NCBI GenBank assembly: GCA_021292105.1
Contig: CM037871.1
Span: forward strand, 35,275,997 to 35,339,996
Length of the DNA stretch: 64,000 bases
Direction of reading: 5' to 3'
Origin: Anadara kagoshimensis
Lineage: Eukaryota > Mollusca > Bivalvia > Arcoida > Arcidae
Of the stretch, positions 34,070 through 46,224 are shown piece by piece. Below the pieces are notes generated by a model that had not been told where the DNA came from, ran no database searches, and worked only from the letters and a program-made list of their open reading frames with translations. Made by a program: the position numbers and the translations under genes. How positions within the stretch are numbered: position 1 is the stretch's first letter; each line of letters starts with the position of its first letter.

Positions 34070-34398
34070 AACTACTGTTGGCAGAGGGCTCGCTACGTAA
34101 GTGGGAGGTTGAATTCGTACCCCTACCAAGTCTGACCCCAGACTTGAAAGTGGGTAGTGACTGTTCTTTTGCCAAATACTCCGCATTACGAAATAGTAGT
34201 CACGGTTCTTTCGGATGGGAACTTAAAATAAACGAGATCTTGCGTCACTGTAGGTATGGCACAACAAAGAACCCTGCTTTATAATGCCACCAGCGAAACA
34301 CAGGAAAAAATTCTGCGACTTTCGCCCATAGCTGGCGGCGCCTCGGAATAAGTTAAATAAATTTCACTGGAACGGTAAACACCATTCTCAACTCAACT
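34070..34398 (+). repeat. tRNA-derived SINE, head damaged
   Basis: Box A region deleted (ACTGTTGGCAGAGGGCTCGC), box B decayed (GAATTCGTACCC), central segment well kept (GACTTGAAAGTGGGTAGTGA, TCACGGTTCTTTCGGATGGG), tail to CTCAACTCAACTC. The promoter is probably dead. Confidence 0.88.
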
Positions 34399-34849
34399 CC
34401 TCTAACATTATTGGCATCATTGTAATCAGTGACAAAATCAACATGCCAGTTTTTAAAATTCAGGTTATATTTTATTTTTCCCTTTTAGAAATGTGAAAAT
34501 ATAACGTTTTTACGCAAAACGAAGCAAGAAGATGACTAGGCACAGTCAATAAACGTCCAGAGTGTAAACTATTTTAAACTCGACTTTAGAACCTCTTTTG
34601 CTTCATCAATCAATCAGATGTAGAAAGAATCAACTTCGTTAGTTTCCTGTCCTCGCGGTTTCATCGTAAATCATACAGAACCAAGGCTAGACTTAGGATC
34701 TTTATAAAGGTTTACGTGCAACTTTTCATTACAGAAAATAAACAGTGTATCTATCATGGAATTTCCAAGTCAAGATTTTATAGATTTATTTTATACATCA
34801 GTCAGTGTAAGTGGACTTCATCTCCTTGAAGTCTTTTCGTTTACAATCT
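34399..34849. other. Intronic spacer, no feature seen
   Basis: Nothing supported. Confidence 0.4.
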
Positions 34850-35070
34850 TTATTTTAGGTGAATTTGGTAAATCTTCTGTTAATATCTTAAAAAATAGGA
34901 TTTTTATAATTTTATCCCGAGCACTACTGATAAAGAATTCAATTCTGAAACAACCGTCGAGTACAGCACATGGTCTCACTTTCCTGGTAGAAGTTCCCAT
35001 GTTTAACCTAACTTACAGTTTCAAGGTATTTACTTTGCTTCTGGATTGTGATTCGGACATGGATTAGTAT
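34850..35070 (+). mobile_element. PLE fragment in permuted order (hammerhead, then UTR)
   Basis: Spacer (GTGAATTTGGTAAATC), then a hammerhead remnant (34921-34963, CTGATAA core mutated), then directly the UTR segment (CATGGTCTCACTTTCCTGG to GATTGTGATTCGGACATGGA), which in all other copies precedes the hammerhead. The junction carries an AGCAC shared by both joined parts. Open frames at 34756-35067 and 34818-35000 are incidental. Confidence 0.75.
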
Positions 35071-36884
35071 ATATTTTATTACGCAGTTTATATAAACTTA
35101 TATAGAAAGTTCTCTTTGAAAAGCCAGTGCAATCTAGAGAACAAAACAATTGTTGATTAAAAAATACCTAAGCAATAAAAGAAAACAAATACGTATTGGG
35201 ACCACAACAACAATTAGTAACAACAATTCTATAGTACGATAATGTCCTATAGAATGTACCTTTAAAGACGTGCAGCAAACGTGGCTTGCGCTTACTTAGA
35301 CATGGATTGGTATTCTTTTTGTTAGGAATATACTCAACCTTTTTTATTTATGCATTATATCTTATACATGAATTACTAAACTCTTTCATTGGATATCTGC
35401 AATTTAAAAAGTTAAAGAACCTCGTAACAGGTATCAATGTTTGAAGTAATCAGTAAATTGAAGCTCTGTATTTTATTACATCATTAGTTCAGCAAACATT
35501 TTTTACAAAAATACTTGTAAACACGCAACCTTTCTTTAATTACTGCGTAATAGCTCACTCAAACAATTGATATTTTTTAAAAACTCCATCAATACCACCC
35601 AGTTGAATACAGCAGAATGGATGTGCAGCCTGCGTGTCTTGCGCTTACACAATATAGTTTAAGTTCACAAGTCCTTATTGATCATAAATATGTGCATGTT
35701 CAATGTTATGCTTGTATTTATGATATATTCAGATCACAGAGATCTACTTTAATTTTCTTAAGTTCTACAACGTTTTGTTTTTCAGTTCATTGCTACTTTT
35801 ACTTTGTAATACTTTAAATCGGGAAATTTTCGCGCTTGTTTCATTTCCGCGTAAGTTCGCGAGATTAATACGCAACGAAAATACATTTTTCGCGAATATT
35901 TTTTTGATAACATTTACTAGTATGTGCACTGATCATCACGCGATGACACAAAAATAAGAATACGCGGATATCCTGAAATGATGATCCTCGAGGAAATTAA
36001 CACACGCGAAAAAATACCTGATTTAAACAATTAACAATGTAGGATTATATATCTAATGATTTTTATGTAGGAAACATAATAAGCTAATGTTATGTGACAG
36101 GATCTGCTAATAGTTGAAAGAAACCTATATAATCTATTACCTATGTAATCATTCCTTGTACAGATATTGACTGGTAAAGCTGAACAAATCAATGACGGGC
36201 CCACCCTTAAACGCTACGAAAGTGTGTCGTTCCTGATGTCTACCCCCTCTCTCAATCGGTGCGACTAATCAAATTTTTAATAGAATAATCAGAACTTCAA
36301 ATATCTCAAATAACAGTATCCACTATGTGTAGATTTTTTTTAGAATAAGACTATTCTTGGCTTGCCATTTACCTTGGCATATTAATATAAAAACGGAATT
36401 GTTTTTTATTTCAAAATATAGGAATACGTGTATATTTATATTTTGTATGTTTCTAATCTTTGTGGTTTAAGTAATTGTAGCCTAGTGCTTCAAAATCAAT
36501 AAATGCATACATTTTTACAAATACTCTACATTTATCAACATTGACTTTAAAAATAGTTTGAGTTCATTCAAAAATGATGTCGGACTACGATTATATACTT
36601 TTTATGATACATCAATGAACAATCGTTTCTTAAACAGTTGTGAAATGTGAAATATTGTATAAAAGCTCAAACTTGATATTATAATTGCTGCTTAGTATTC
36701 TGTTCATAAACACGAGGCGTTTCTTTAATTTAGCTGAATAACGGACCATTGTGGAATGGAGTCGTATGGTTGTGCGGACTATCTTGTCCTTGTGCAATGA
36801 ATGTGGGTACACAAGCCCTTATGGGACATAAAGAGTTTATTATTGACACATGAACTAGTCTGCGTATTAAATAATATAAAACCA
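35071..36884. other. AT-rich intronic stretch, no feature seen
   Basis: A stretch around 35820-36010 is richer in CG (TTTTCGCG, CGCGAATATT, AATACGCGGATA), hinting at a decayed repeat I cannot name. Nothing else supported. Confidence 0.4.
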
Positions 36885-37510
36885 TCCCAGACCACCGGCC
36901 TCACTTCCCTTGTGGCAGTTCACCTGTTTCACTTCATTTTTCAGTTTTACGTCTTTGCTTTGTGATTGTGAATTGGACATGGGTTGGTATGATTGTTTAA
37001 GTGACTTGATTTCCATTACAAATTTAACTGGATAGAGTAAAACATTTGATTGGCATTTAACTTAAATGATTAAACCCATCAGAACTGATTTACGTGATTA
37101 TGTTTAATTTGATTTGCCAGTTTTCACAGTTTTTACATGCTTTTGAGATTGTTGTTTGGACATGGATTGGTATGTTCATCTTTGGATTCATTAGTATTTA
37201 ACGAAATGATTTTTTTTTAAAACAATGAAAAAAAAAATCGTGGTCTTGGTATGTCATCTATTTGGATACGTTCGCTTGCTGATCTATTTGACTGTATCTT
37301 AATATATGTATATATCCGAAGACCCAGCAATGTCTTACTAATATCCAATTAATAAAATATGTGACGGGTGTAGATAGCTTAACCGGAGGTGCTTACCCTT
37401 CCGCAGCACACGACCTCACAACTCAAGTTCAAGTGTTTAACCTAACTTGTCATTTTCAAGGTTTTACTTTGCTTCTGGATTGTGATTTGGACATAGATTA
37501 GTATGTGTGT
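36885..37510 (+). mobile_element. Three PLE 3' UTR fragments in a row
   Basis: At 36885-36990 (CCACCGGCCTCACTTCCC to TGTGAATTGGACATGG), 37105-37180 (TTGATTTGCCAGTTTTCAC to GGACATGGATTGG) and 37370-37510 (GTGACGGGTGTAGATAGC to GATTTGGACATAGATTAG). Same strand, same UTR part, separate breakpoints. Confidence 0.75.
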
Positions 37511-38096
37511 TTCTAATTATATAGCTGCTTGTAATGTCAATTATTCTTTGCATAATTTCAAATAATAATCACGAGTTACGGCATCTATCAGGCAGCTCAT
37601 GAGTAGTGCCAGGAATTACATTTAAGTTAAAAGGGTTTAAGTAATCTCTTTAACAACTAAGAACACGTGTAAACTCAATAAAGGAAAATGAAACCAGACA
37701 AAAAATAACACACACTAATATCACTAAATGCATCAAATAAGATTGAAACATACTGTTAGCCACTTAATGTATTGAATTTATGAATAAGCATATTAGTTCT
37801 ACAAACATTATATCTATTCGAATTAAAATTAAAAATGGTCAGCAATAAATACTTTACTTACTACATACAGTATGGATACAGTTAAAAAAACTGGGTAACG
37901 GGTTAAGACAACAGTGTACAAAACACCAAGATTGCATTTCTTTCATTTAAACTTATTGCAAAATGTTTTTGGAATACGCTTTCCTTGTTAAGTTGACATT
38001 AGCAGGGAACGTAACGCCTATACGGAGAATCTTGGTATGTAACAAAAGTCATTGAATAACCATTCATTGACGACATATTGTATGTAAGGTATAATA
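37511..38096. other. Intronic spacer, no feature seen
   Basis: Nothing supported. Confidence 0.4.
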
Positions 38097-38290
38097 AGAT
38101 ATACTCCCTCATGCAAAGTATTTCCTTAGCTAAATTTGGTAAAATATATATTTGGTCGTTTGGGTATCTTTTTTTCTTGATAACAATTTTGTTATCATAA
38201 TATAATATGGTTTTATAATTATGGTCCAAGCACTACTAATAAGCAATTGATTCCGAAACGGTCGTCTAGTGCTGTAAAATTAAAACTTGT
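38097..38290 (+). mobile_element. PLE 3' end with mutated hammerhead
   Basis: Spacer CCCTCATGCAAAGTATTTCC, TTAGCTAAATTTGG, then 38229-38273: stem I AGCACTA/TAGTGCT perfect, GAAAC and GTC kept, but the CTGATGA core is CTAATAA, so it should not cleave. Followed by the family terminus GTAAAATTAAAACT. Confidence 0.82.
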
Positions 38291-38587
38291 AGGTTTCATG
38301 CAATTTATTAAAACAACGAAAATAAAAGAGATATTTTCTAAGTTTATTTAAAAAAAACATTTTTGTTTTTCTAACACAAAGTTTGCCTTGGTGCGTCATT
38401 AAATATTTGTTTCACATTTTAAACAAATATTTTTATGTCATTTAAACTGCCAGGTGATGTTTATCAAATAAATAATAAAATAAGTGATAAAAATAAATAA
38501 TAAAATTTATGAATTAGTAATTTAGTGCGTGTAAGGATACTATGTTGAATGTTTTTCATTTTATGTGTCTTCAATCATTTTATACCA

Positions 38588-38631
38588 ACACTACTAATGA
38601 ACGATTGTATTCCAAGACACGTGTTTAGTAC
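38588..38631 (+). mobile_element. PLE hammerhead remnant, strongly decayed
   Basis: AACACTACTAATGAACGATT then GTATTCCAAGAC: recognisable by position of the halves, but core mutated at several sites. Confidence 0.55.
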
Positions 38632-38799
38632 AAACTGATTATGGTATACTTGTTTTTTCATTGTTGGGATATTGTTTAAAGGTTACTAAGGTTACTAAGT
38701 TTAGTAGTTATAATTAATTAGATGCATAAAAAATCAACACATTAGAATAACTAAGGTTAATACGCAAATAAATAATGAATTTAAATATTATGTGATTTT

Positions 38800-38975
38800 A
38801 ATAGCCAAAACAACTATAAAAATAAATGAAATAAACACACCATTACATGTCCAAACAAAAATCCCAAAGTAAAGTAAAAACATTGAAACTGGCAATTCGG
38901 GTTAAACATGTGAACTTCTACCAAGTAAGTGAGACCGGGTGACCCAGACAGGTAAGCACCTCCGGTTGCGCTAGC
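38800..38975 (-). mobile_element. PLE 3' UTR fragment
   Basis: CATGTCCAAACAAAAATCCC, GTTAAACATGTGAACTTC, AAGTGAGACCGGGTGACC, AGGTAAGCACCTCC. Minus-strand orientation. Confidence 0.78.
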
Positions 38976-40670
38976 AAAAACTCGCGGAAAATCAGAAACA
39001 AAGAAACAAAGCACAAACTAACACACATTGAGATCACCGATTATTAAACCAATAGATAATTACCTACAAACGATATGTAATATATCAACGATCCTACTGG
39101 ATTGGATTTCCTTGCAACAGAAATTATTTGACAACATGCGTTTTTTCTTTAGGAGCTTTAAAAGTGTAATTTTAACCATGCCGTAGAGTCTGTTAATTAT
39201 CAGTATAACTTAAATAATGCCTAATGTCTAATAAAACTATTAAGTAAAAAAAACAGTTATGCCAATCTCTGTCGTCCAAATCACAATCCCGAAGCAAATT
39301 AAAACCTTTTTAATTGGCAAATTAAGTGAACGATTAGCAGTTCTGTGAGGATGGGTTTTAAGATACGATTTCCTTGTTAATTTGACAGAAGAAGATGACA
39401 CCTATGTAGGGAATCTTGGTAAGTAGTGGAATTCATGGAACATTCTATTGCCTATGATGTAGATTTTCATCAATACAATAACACGATCATATCGGTCCAT
39501 GTTCATATTCAAATCCCAATAGTTATGCAAAATCTATGAAAACTGGTAAATTAGGTAATAAATTACTTTATTCGTATTAAAACAGTTTTTACTGATTAAA
39601 TGTATTTTATAACTAGCACAATGAAGAAAAAATCATTTTACAGAAGATATGAACTGACACGATATTAGGACAGCAAGTAGGCCAGACAAATGACAGCGTG
39701 ATTACTATATACGAGGGTTGTTCGATATGTAATGTGTTAATCTTCTGGCATTGATATAATCTAAATGAAATGCTGAAGTGTTCTAGCCCTAATCATACTT
39801 ATCACCTTGTGAATTTTTTAATCTAATTTTACAATCCCTTATTTTTTTGGAATTTAATGTAGTAACGTATTTCAGACTTTTTATTGCCTTCCATTGATAT
39901 TCATTACCCATTATATACCTTGTGTACGAGTGACTACTCTAATTTAAAACAATTATATATTTATAAATTCTTTGGATTTTGATTATTAAATTCCAGTCTC
40001 ATATTTTTATTCAATGTAAGTTTTATTTATGCATCTAAATAAATACTTAATGATATAACGGACAGAACTAAATGAATTACCCTCGTATAATCTTGCTAAG
40101 TATAAAGTTTGATTCACGACTCGTATTTAATAAGTTGTGATTATTTAGTGATCAAGGTGATACGTTCGATTTTTTATTGGATTTTTATCGGCGGCAAAAA
40201 CAAAATCCAAAAAATCATACATTACGCATTAGTTAAAACATTATTATCAATTTGAAAACAAAATCAATCAGTTATGGAAAGATACAATGCTAAAAGTACT
40301 TGGACCTATCCTGTATACTAAATTATTCGTTTATCAGACTAAACACATCTAATGCACTTTTTATGTAGAGGAAGTAAACAATGATTAGATTAGGCAAAAT
40401 TTGAAAACTTTATCAACATTTTGATGATACACTCAATGATATATATAACATGTTAACATTATTTTTAGTATTAATATTAAACATGTGTAACTGGCGATAA
40501 ATGTTTTTTTTAATATATATATGATTATTCAGAACAAAACCGCAAACTGCTTTAAAATTAGAGTGTTTACTTAATTCTGTAACGTACTAATAACTCTTAT
40601 GAAGTGTTTTGTAAACATTTGATTAAAAAATAAAATAATAAAAAATTAAAAAAAAGTTAATGCAATAAAT
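38976..40670. other. AT-rich intronic stretch with two small PLE fragments
   Basis: 39265-39335 (CGTCCAAATCACAATCCCGA) and 39490-39560 (GATCATATCGGTCCATG, AATCCCAATAG) are short minus-strand PLE UTR pieces. The rest shows nothing I can support. Confidence 0.5.
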
Positions 40671-40686
40671 GTTTAAAGACACTTAC

Positions 40687-40780
40687 CTGTAGCTATGTGT
40701 AATACATTAATAAACGTTAACACTACCAATGCATTCTTAAGGTGAAGTAAATACGTTAGTGACACTCGTACTTTCTCCAT
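40687..40780 (-). CDS. FST: Follistatin exon 1 (coding part): signal peptide
   Basis: 94 bp coding: 31 codons plus one base. The peptide starts MEKVRVSLTYLLHLKNAL and continues VVLTFINVLHIAT: a basic N-terminus followed by a hydrophobic stretch, a typical secretory signal. The donor is ACAG|GTAAGTGT; phase 1, so the split codon gives Gly and the join reads HIAT-G-GICW, matching the vertebrate structure in which the signal peptide exon ends just before the first cysteine motif. ATG context CCCATGG is favourable. No upstream in-frame ATG is needed. Too short to show as a long frame; found by scanning for a phase-1 donor preceded by a hydrophobic peptide. The alternative, that another exon 1 exists further upstream, cannot be excluded. 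Confidence 0.9.
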
Positions 40781-40874
40781 GGGTAACACATGCAACGCGG
40801 TTCTCCCATATGAATAAAACTGATTGCAAATGATAAGTTTCACATATTTCAAAGTAGGCTTTACGTGTAACTAC

Positions 40875-40882
40875 TATATATA
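40875..40882 (-). promoter_or_regulatory. Putative follistatin TATA box
   Basis: TATATATA followed by G on the minus strand, 95 bp upstream of the ATG. This predicts a start site near 40850 and a 5' UTR of about 70 nt. Position fits; the AT-rich background makes chance occurrence possible. Confidence 0.5.
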
Positions 40883-40910
40883 CTTATCAATGAATGGATT
40901 ACTGATGACT

Positions 40911-40915
<5 letters not shown>

Positions 40916-40962
<47 letters not shown>
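40916..40962. repeat. (AT)n microsatellite
   Basis: About 23 AT units, roughly 35-80 bp upstream of the putative follistatin TATA box. Confidence 0.95.
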
Positions 40963-40964
<2 letters not shown>

Positions 40965-42339
40965 CAATAAAATCGTATTGAAGTCACATGCCACATGGGG
41001 GTTGGGCATGTGGTCAAAAGAGAGGAGGGCCATCAACAAAATTTTCACACCTGTTAAAGAGTAGGTGTGTCGAAAAGTTTGCATAATTCAGGTAGATTAA
41101 TATCATTGGTTGCATGATATATAGTAATACCTGTGTTTTATTCGAGTGTGCATAAAGAGATAATCATAATAAATACCTAAGCAACGGAGAATTTATTGTC
41201 AGTGATCTTACTATAAAATTTACTATAAGGTCAAGTTTGAGAGGATAGACAAACAGTATTTTAACACGAGATAAAACCTATTCTGCCTGCTAATACACAT
41301 GTCTGCATATTTCACCTGAGGTATGTTAAAATTTTAAATGTTCCCTTATTTAGAATCTTTTCAATAAGTTCAATAAAATTAAACATTTGTTGTGAACGCT
41401 TGGAATTTTTTAGATGACATTTCAATAACATACCGTTTTGGGTATATGCCAGTATTGACTAATAGTTGTGTAGACGTAGTGTACAGCCAGCAGCTATCGC
41501 ATTACTCGTAGAATATTGATTTACTTAAAGTTGTCGTCTATTTGCTTTTTATCACGTTTCATTAAAGTTAAATCAGACTCGTTTGAAAAGCGATAGATGC
41601 ACGCTATATCGTACACAAACGTAACACTGACCTATATTGTATTCTATTTTTAGAAAACAGAATTGTTTTTATACAATTGCGTCTAGAGCAGCTGGTTTTA
41701 GTGTAGTGATTATAGAGCACGCCGTCTAGAAGATAATCACTATTTTATACGAATTCTGACGATTTGTGAAGTGTTATTAAGTACGGCAAGAATATTCATA
41801 AGTCGAACCATCAAGAATTTGGATTTAGACATGTCTCGTGAATTTTCTATGACTAGTAGCCCTATGTTTCCGTGCGAGTTGAAAGAATTGTCAGTGAGAA
41901 GTAGTAATACTTTTCCTTGTCGATCATTGAACATTGCAATCAGACATCGTAAAAATGATTTTATATTGACTAGTATAAGTCTAAAAAGGTGTTTATGTAT
42001 TAAATAAAATAATTATAATTATGCAGAAACTTGATAAATCTGGAAAGAAGACTGTCTCAAAATCATTCAACATCCCATACAGATATATAGATTATGTTCT
42101 ATTTCTTACTTATCCCATATTTAGAGACTTTAATATGAATGTAGTCTATCCTGAAAGATACCACTAATTTTACAAGTTCTATTTCATATTTTGACTTTTT
42201 CCTCAATTATGGCACACGCAAAAGATTAGATCTAAAGTTGTATGACACACTTATGATTTATTTTTCCATTGTCAACTTTATTGTCTATACAAGAATATAT
42301 CGGCTTTTCCTGATCATGGGGTATTTTTCTTTTATAGTT
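40963..42339. other. Upstream region of follistatin, no gene recognised
   Basis: At 41740-42007 both strands are open for 64-78 codons. Neither frame (MLLSTARIFISRTIKNL.. plus, MFNDRQGKVLLLLTDNS.. minus) matches a family I know, and I see no splice context. Nothing else supported. Confidence 0.4.
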
Positions 42340-42700
42340 GACCTTGTTTACACTACAGAAACTTTATACAACGAAGCAAGTCATTAACAAAATAGTTGTG
42401 AACTCGGAGATAATGCATGTCTAGTGTTACCAAGGCCGTTATTATAATTTTTTTCGAAAACTTGTGATGCTTCTGTATCCAAAATTATCCCGGATATGTT
42501 CCTTATTTTCCCGGATATGATGTATATATATATAAAAAAAGCCAATGTTTCTTTAATTCTCAATTTTGTTTTCACATGTGGTGGGCTTAGCTGGCTACAT
42601 AGGAGATGCTTACCTTCCTCAACACCTGGGCTCACTTAATTCGACAATTTTTACATTTTTAATTTGCTTCGGTGATTGTGAATTGGACATGGACTGGTAT
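42340..42700 (+). mobile_element. PLE fragment: RT C-terminus and 3' UTR, decayed
   Basis: TTATACAACGAAGCAAG (RT end), CCAAAATTATCCCGGATATG, then CACATGTGGTGGGCTTAGCT, GAGATGCTTACCTTCC and GATTGTGAATTGGACATGG of the UTR. Confidence 0.72.
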
Positions 42701-44149
42701 ATTTGCCTTTAATTTAATTACAGACACAGAGAAAACTCTGAAACTGAATTATTTGCATTATTTACGTGATATGGTTTTTGAAAAACTATAATTTGTCACA
42801 CATTCTATTTCTGAAAGAATCCTAAAAATACAAATAATAACATAATTATGTCGAAGTCAGTCTTATTAAATAGACGATTCTATAATTACCGATAACATCT
42901 AGACATATTTGAAAACTTTTTTATCTACCTGTTGTTATATATTTCTCACAGGTAAAAATGTCTCCGTGTAAAATTAATTTCAAGAAATGTTTTTGCAAAA
43001 ATCGTGATGGTGGATTACAAATGAGAAAACTGAATCGTGGGGATTAAAACATTAAAATTATGTTATATAAAAATCATTTACTACCAGACTGCATGGAAAA
43101 GAAATAGATCTTTGCAACATTTCTCGTATAGGTAAACAACATTGACATGTCCGTCTGACCTTTCATTATGAATATTCATATAGAAGGATCCAATCAATAA
43201 ACGGGTTGTAGTAGGACTCACTGTTAATAGTATGTACTCAAGGTACATGATAAGTGTTCACATTATGTAGACAAAATAAACACATGTGCTCCCTATACAT
43301 GGATGCACTTGGTCCGTGATAAATATTTAAATCAATGGTCAAGCGGACAGGTCAAAGCTGTTTACCTATACAATTACAATTGTCGGTATATTATATGGAT
43401 AAGTTATAGGGTGACTACAGAGGTCATAACTGACGACTTTACATAACTCAATACTCGCACTCTAATGAAGCATTTCATTTGCACAAACCTTAGTTCTGAC
43501 CAAACAAATTCTATACTTACTAAGGTTAAAATCATCTCTAAAAAGCGACATTTAGGTGTGTGTATAATTCTGTTACATCAAACCTACTTCTAAACTACTT
43601 GATAATTTTGGTATATCAAAAACGATTTCAAGGTTTTTAGTTTGCTTTTGAGATTGTGCCTAACACATCTAAACTCGGTATACATAAATATCAGGATATG
43701 ATATTTTGTGTGCTAGAAAAAGGCATATTTTGTGCTAATTTCTAAAAGTTGTGTACCTTTGAAATTTAAATCATAATCATATTTTCGGGATCTTTCTTGT
43801 TTAAATGGCAAGAAATGTAAACGGACGTATATTGCACCTTACTGCGCTCGTTTTTAAATTTTTAAACTTATGACATTGTTCGATTGAGATTTCGTCGCAT
43901 ATGCTTATGCTCATTCACTGCTAAATTCTTTTATATTTCTACTTAAGTTTTAAACATGACATTCTTTTACATGTATATGTATCAAGATTATACATCAACC
44001 GTACTATTTGCACGTTTTAAATTATTTTCTAGCGAATGCAATTAGATAAGCAAAAAGTCTCTAAAATGTTGAAGGGATGTATCCATTTCAGTGTTTATAG
44101 TCAAAACATTGACAAGCACTTATTAAAAAACATCAAAAGGTATATATGA
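42701..44149. other. AT-rich intergenic stretch, no feature seen
   Basis: A short PLE-like phrase (TTTCAAGGTTTTTAGTTTGC) lies at 43627. Nothing else supported. Confidence 0.4.
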
Positions 44150-44345
44150 AAAACAAACATATGAACACATGTCCGAATCACAATTACAAAGAAAATTAAA
44201 AACTTTAAAAGAAACACCTTATTTTTCACCAGGAAAGTGACGCCGAGCATCTCCTGTTTCGCAAGCTACATTCGCAACGTGTGTAATATGTTGGAGGATC
44301 GGGATTTTTTTGCTACGTCAATAAAGTTCCAGATTTTGGAGTAAC
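44150..44345 (-). mobile_element. PLE 3' UTR fragment
   Basis: AAAAACAAACATATGAACAC, CATGTCCGAATCACAATTAC, TCACCAGGAAAGTGACG, ACGTGTGTAATATG. Minus-strand orientation. Confidence 0.75.
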
Positions 44346-44372
44346 ACTATTTGAAAAAATTGCCGGGATATC

Positions 44373-44375
<3 letters not shown>

Positions 44376-44415
<40 letters not shown>

Positions 44416-44450
44416 TATATATATATTATATATATATATATATATATATT
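44376..44450. repeat. (AT)n microsatellite, compound
   Basis: AT runs interrupted by AATATT; partly palindromic. Confidence 0.93.
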
Positions 44451-44539
44451 GTAGATGTAATTCAAGTATGATATTCTTTAAAATATGAACGTTTCCACAA
44501 AAAGGAATTCGTATTCCTAGGTATAAACTTACAAGTCGC

Positions 44540-45475
44540 TTGGTCTCTTTCATTCGTTTTTACTGTACGGTACCTAGATATAGGAGGTATGTGATTCCTC
44601 ATCGCTATTTATTTAGGTCGTGTCTTGTATAATCCTTCAGACAGTTCCCTCCCGTTTACTCGTTCTTTATAGTACGGATCCTTGGAATCGAGAGATATGT
44701 GATTCACTTTATATTTGGTTTATGTCTTGTTTCTTCCTTCCGTTAATACTGTACAGATTCTTGCTATCGGGAGATATTTTGATTCGTGGTCGCTATATAT
44801 TTAGGTTGCATATTGTTTCTTTCTTCAGACCGTTTTGATCCGTTCACTCGTTTTTTACTCTTCGGATCTTTGCTATCGGGAGATTTTGATTCGTTGTTGC
44901 TATATAATTTGTTTGCAGAGCGTATTCTTTCTTCCTTCAGGCCGTTTGGATCCTTCACTCAGTTTTTACTCTATGGATTCTTGCTATCGGGAGAATTGTG
45001 AATTCCTTATCGCTATATATTCAGCTCGTGTCTATTTCTTTTCATCAGACAGATACCTCCCGTTCACTCGTTCTTTATAATACGGATCCTTGGAATCGGG
45101 AGATACGTGATTCACTCTATATTTGGTTTGTGTCTAATTCATTTTGTCGGACAGTTTGATCCCGTTCACACGTTTTTACTGTATGGATTCTTGCTATCGG
45201 GAGATTTTGATTCGTGGTCGCTATATATACTAGTATAATTGTTCTTGCTTCAGAACGTTCGGTCCCATTCATCCGGCTTTTAATGTTCGGATCTCCGCTA
45301 TCGGAGGATATTTTATTCATAGTCGGTATATATTGAGATCGTCGTGTCTTGTTTCTTTCTTCAGACCGTTTGGTCCCGTTCACCATTTTAACTGTACGAA
45401 TCCTTGCTACCGGGAGGGTTCATGATCCCTATATATTGAGATGCTGTCTTGTTTCTTCCTTCAGTGTTTGTGCCC
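44540..45475. repeat. Diverged tandem array, ~100-bp unit (GGATCC..TGCTATCGGGAGAT)
   Basis: About nine units. Shared phrases per unit: CCGTTCACTCGTTTTTACT, GGATTCTTGCTATCGGGAGA, TTTTGATTCGTGGTCGCTAT, TGTTTCTTTCTTCAGACCG. Two unit types (CTTGGAATCGGGAG and CTTGCTATCGGGAG) occur. Open frames 44620-45386 on both strands run along the repeat and are not genes. Confidence 0.88.
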
Positions 45476-46224
45476 AATACTATTCAAGATTTTATGTACA
45501 TTTTTTTTAAATTGAGATAGGTTGTCCCAAATGCACATAGGTATAAACGTGACCTTGTATGAATAAGATTTTTTTCTACATCGCGTGGGTGTGCGAGATA
45601 AGGACTATGTTAATAGCAACAGGTATAACATTTTTACGTCTTATCTTCCTTACAAACTACTTAAGAAGTTACGCGAGTTTGCTTCATTATGATATTAGTT
45701 TGACGTGATATTTCATTCTTTTAAACAAAATCCGACTTACTATTTTTATTTCGATAACGTATAAGGCTAGACGTTTTTCATAAGTTTATAGAGAGTTTAC
45801 TAGGTACAAATTATTCTCAGACGATGTCTAGCATAATTTAGAACATAAATCGCTATACTCCGTCTGAATTTATAATTCAAATGAAAAACTTTGTTATCCT
45901 AAGGTATATATCATTTATAACGATGTAAAACCGACACTATAGTATACGTAAACGTGCTTTCTTTCTGTAGATTACTTATCCATTGCGGGTTTTCGTGATC
46001 ATGATTCTGTTACTAAGAATATGTTTAGCCGTAATTATGTTTCTTAACATTGTTTAAATGTATTTTTAGGTATATAGTTTTCTGAAAGAAGTAGGTATAT
46101 TGCTGCAGTCATTACCTGTTTGTGATTATCATGTGTTGCCATTATAACTGATGATGAACCAGTCACGATTCCTCATGGTTTATCTACCCAGTGTTACCTT
46201 TACAAAATTTTTTTGCGCATTTAC
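45476..46224. other. Intergenic spacer, no feature seen
   Basis: Nothing supported. Confidence 0.4.

Larger units (their letters stand above)
7533..40686 (-). other. Follistatin intron 1 (about 33.2 kb)
   Basis: Runs from the exon 1 donor (G|GTAAGTGT at 40686) to the exon 2 acceptor (ATCTAG). Phase 1: the split codon rejoins as GGT (Gly). It holds most of the mobile elements and tandem arrays of the window, including a second intact sense-strand hammerhead. I found no additional follistatin exon inside it. Confidence 0.85.

Noticed and set aside
44620-45386. Overlapping Ser/Leu-rich frames as a gene
   Set aside because: They run along the ~100-bp tandem array on both strands.
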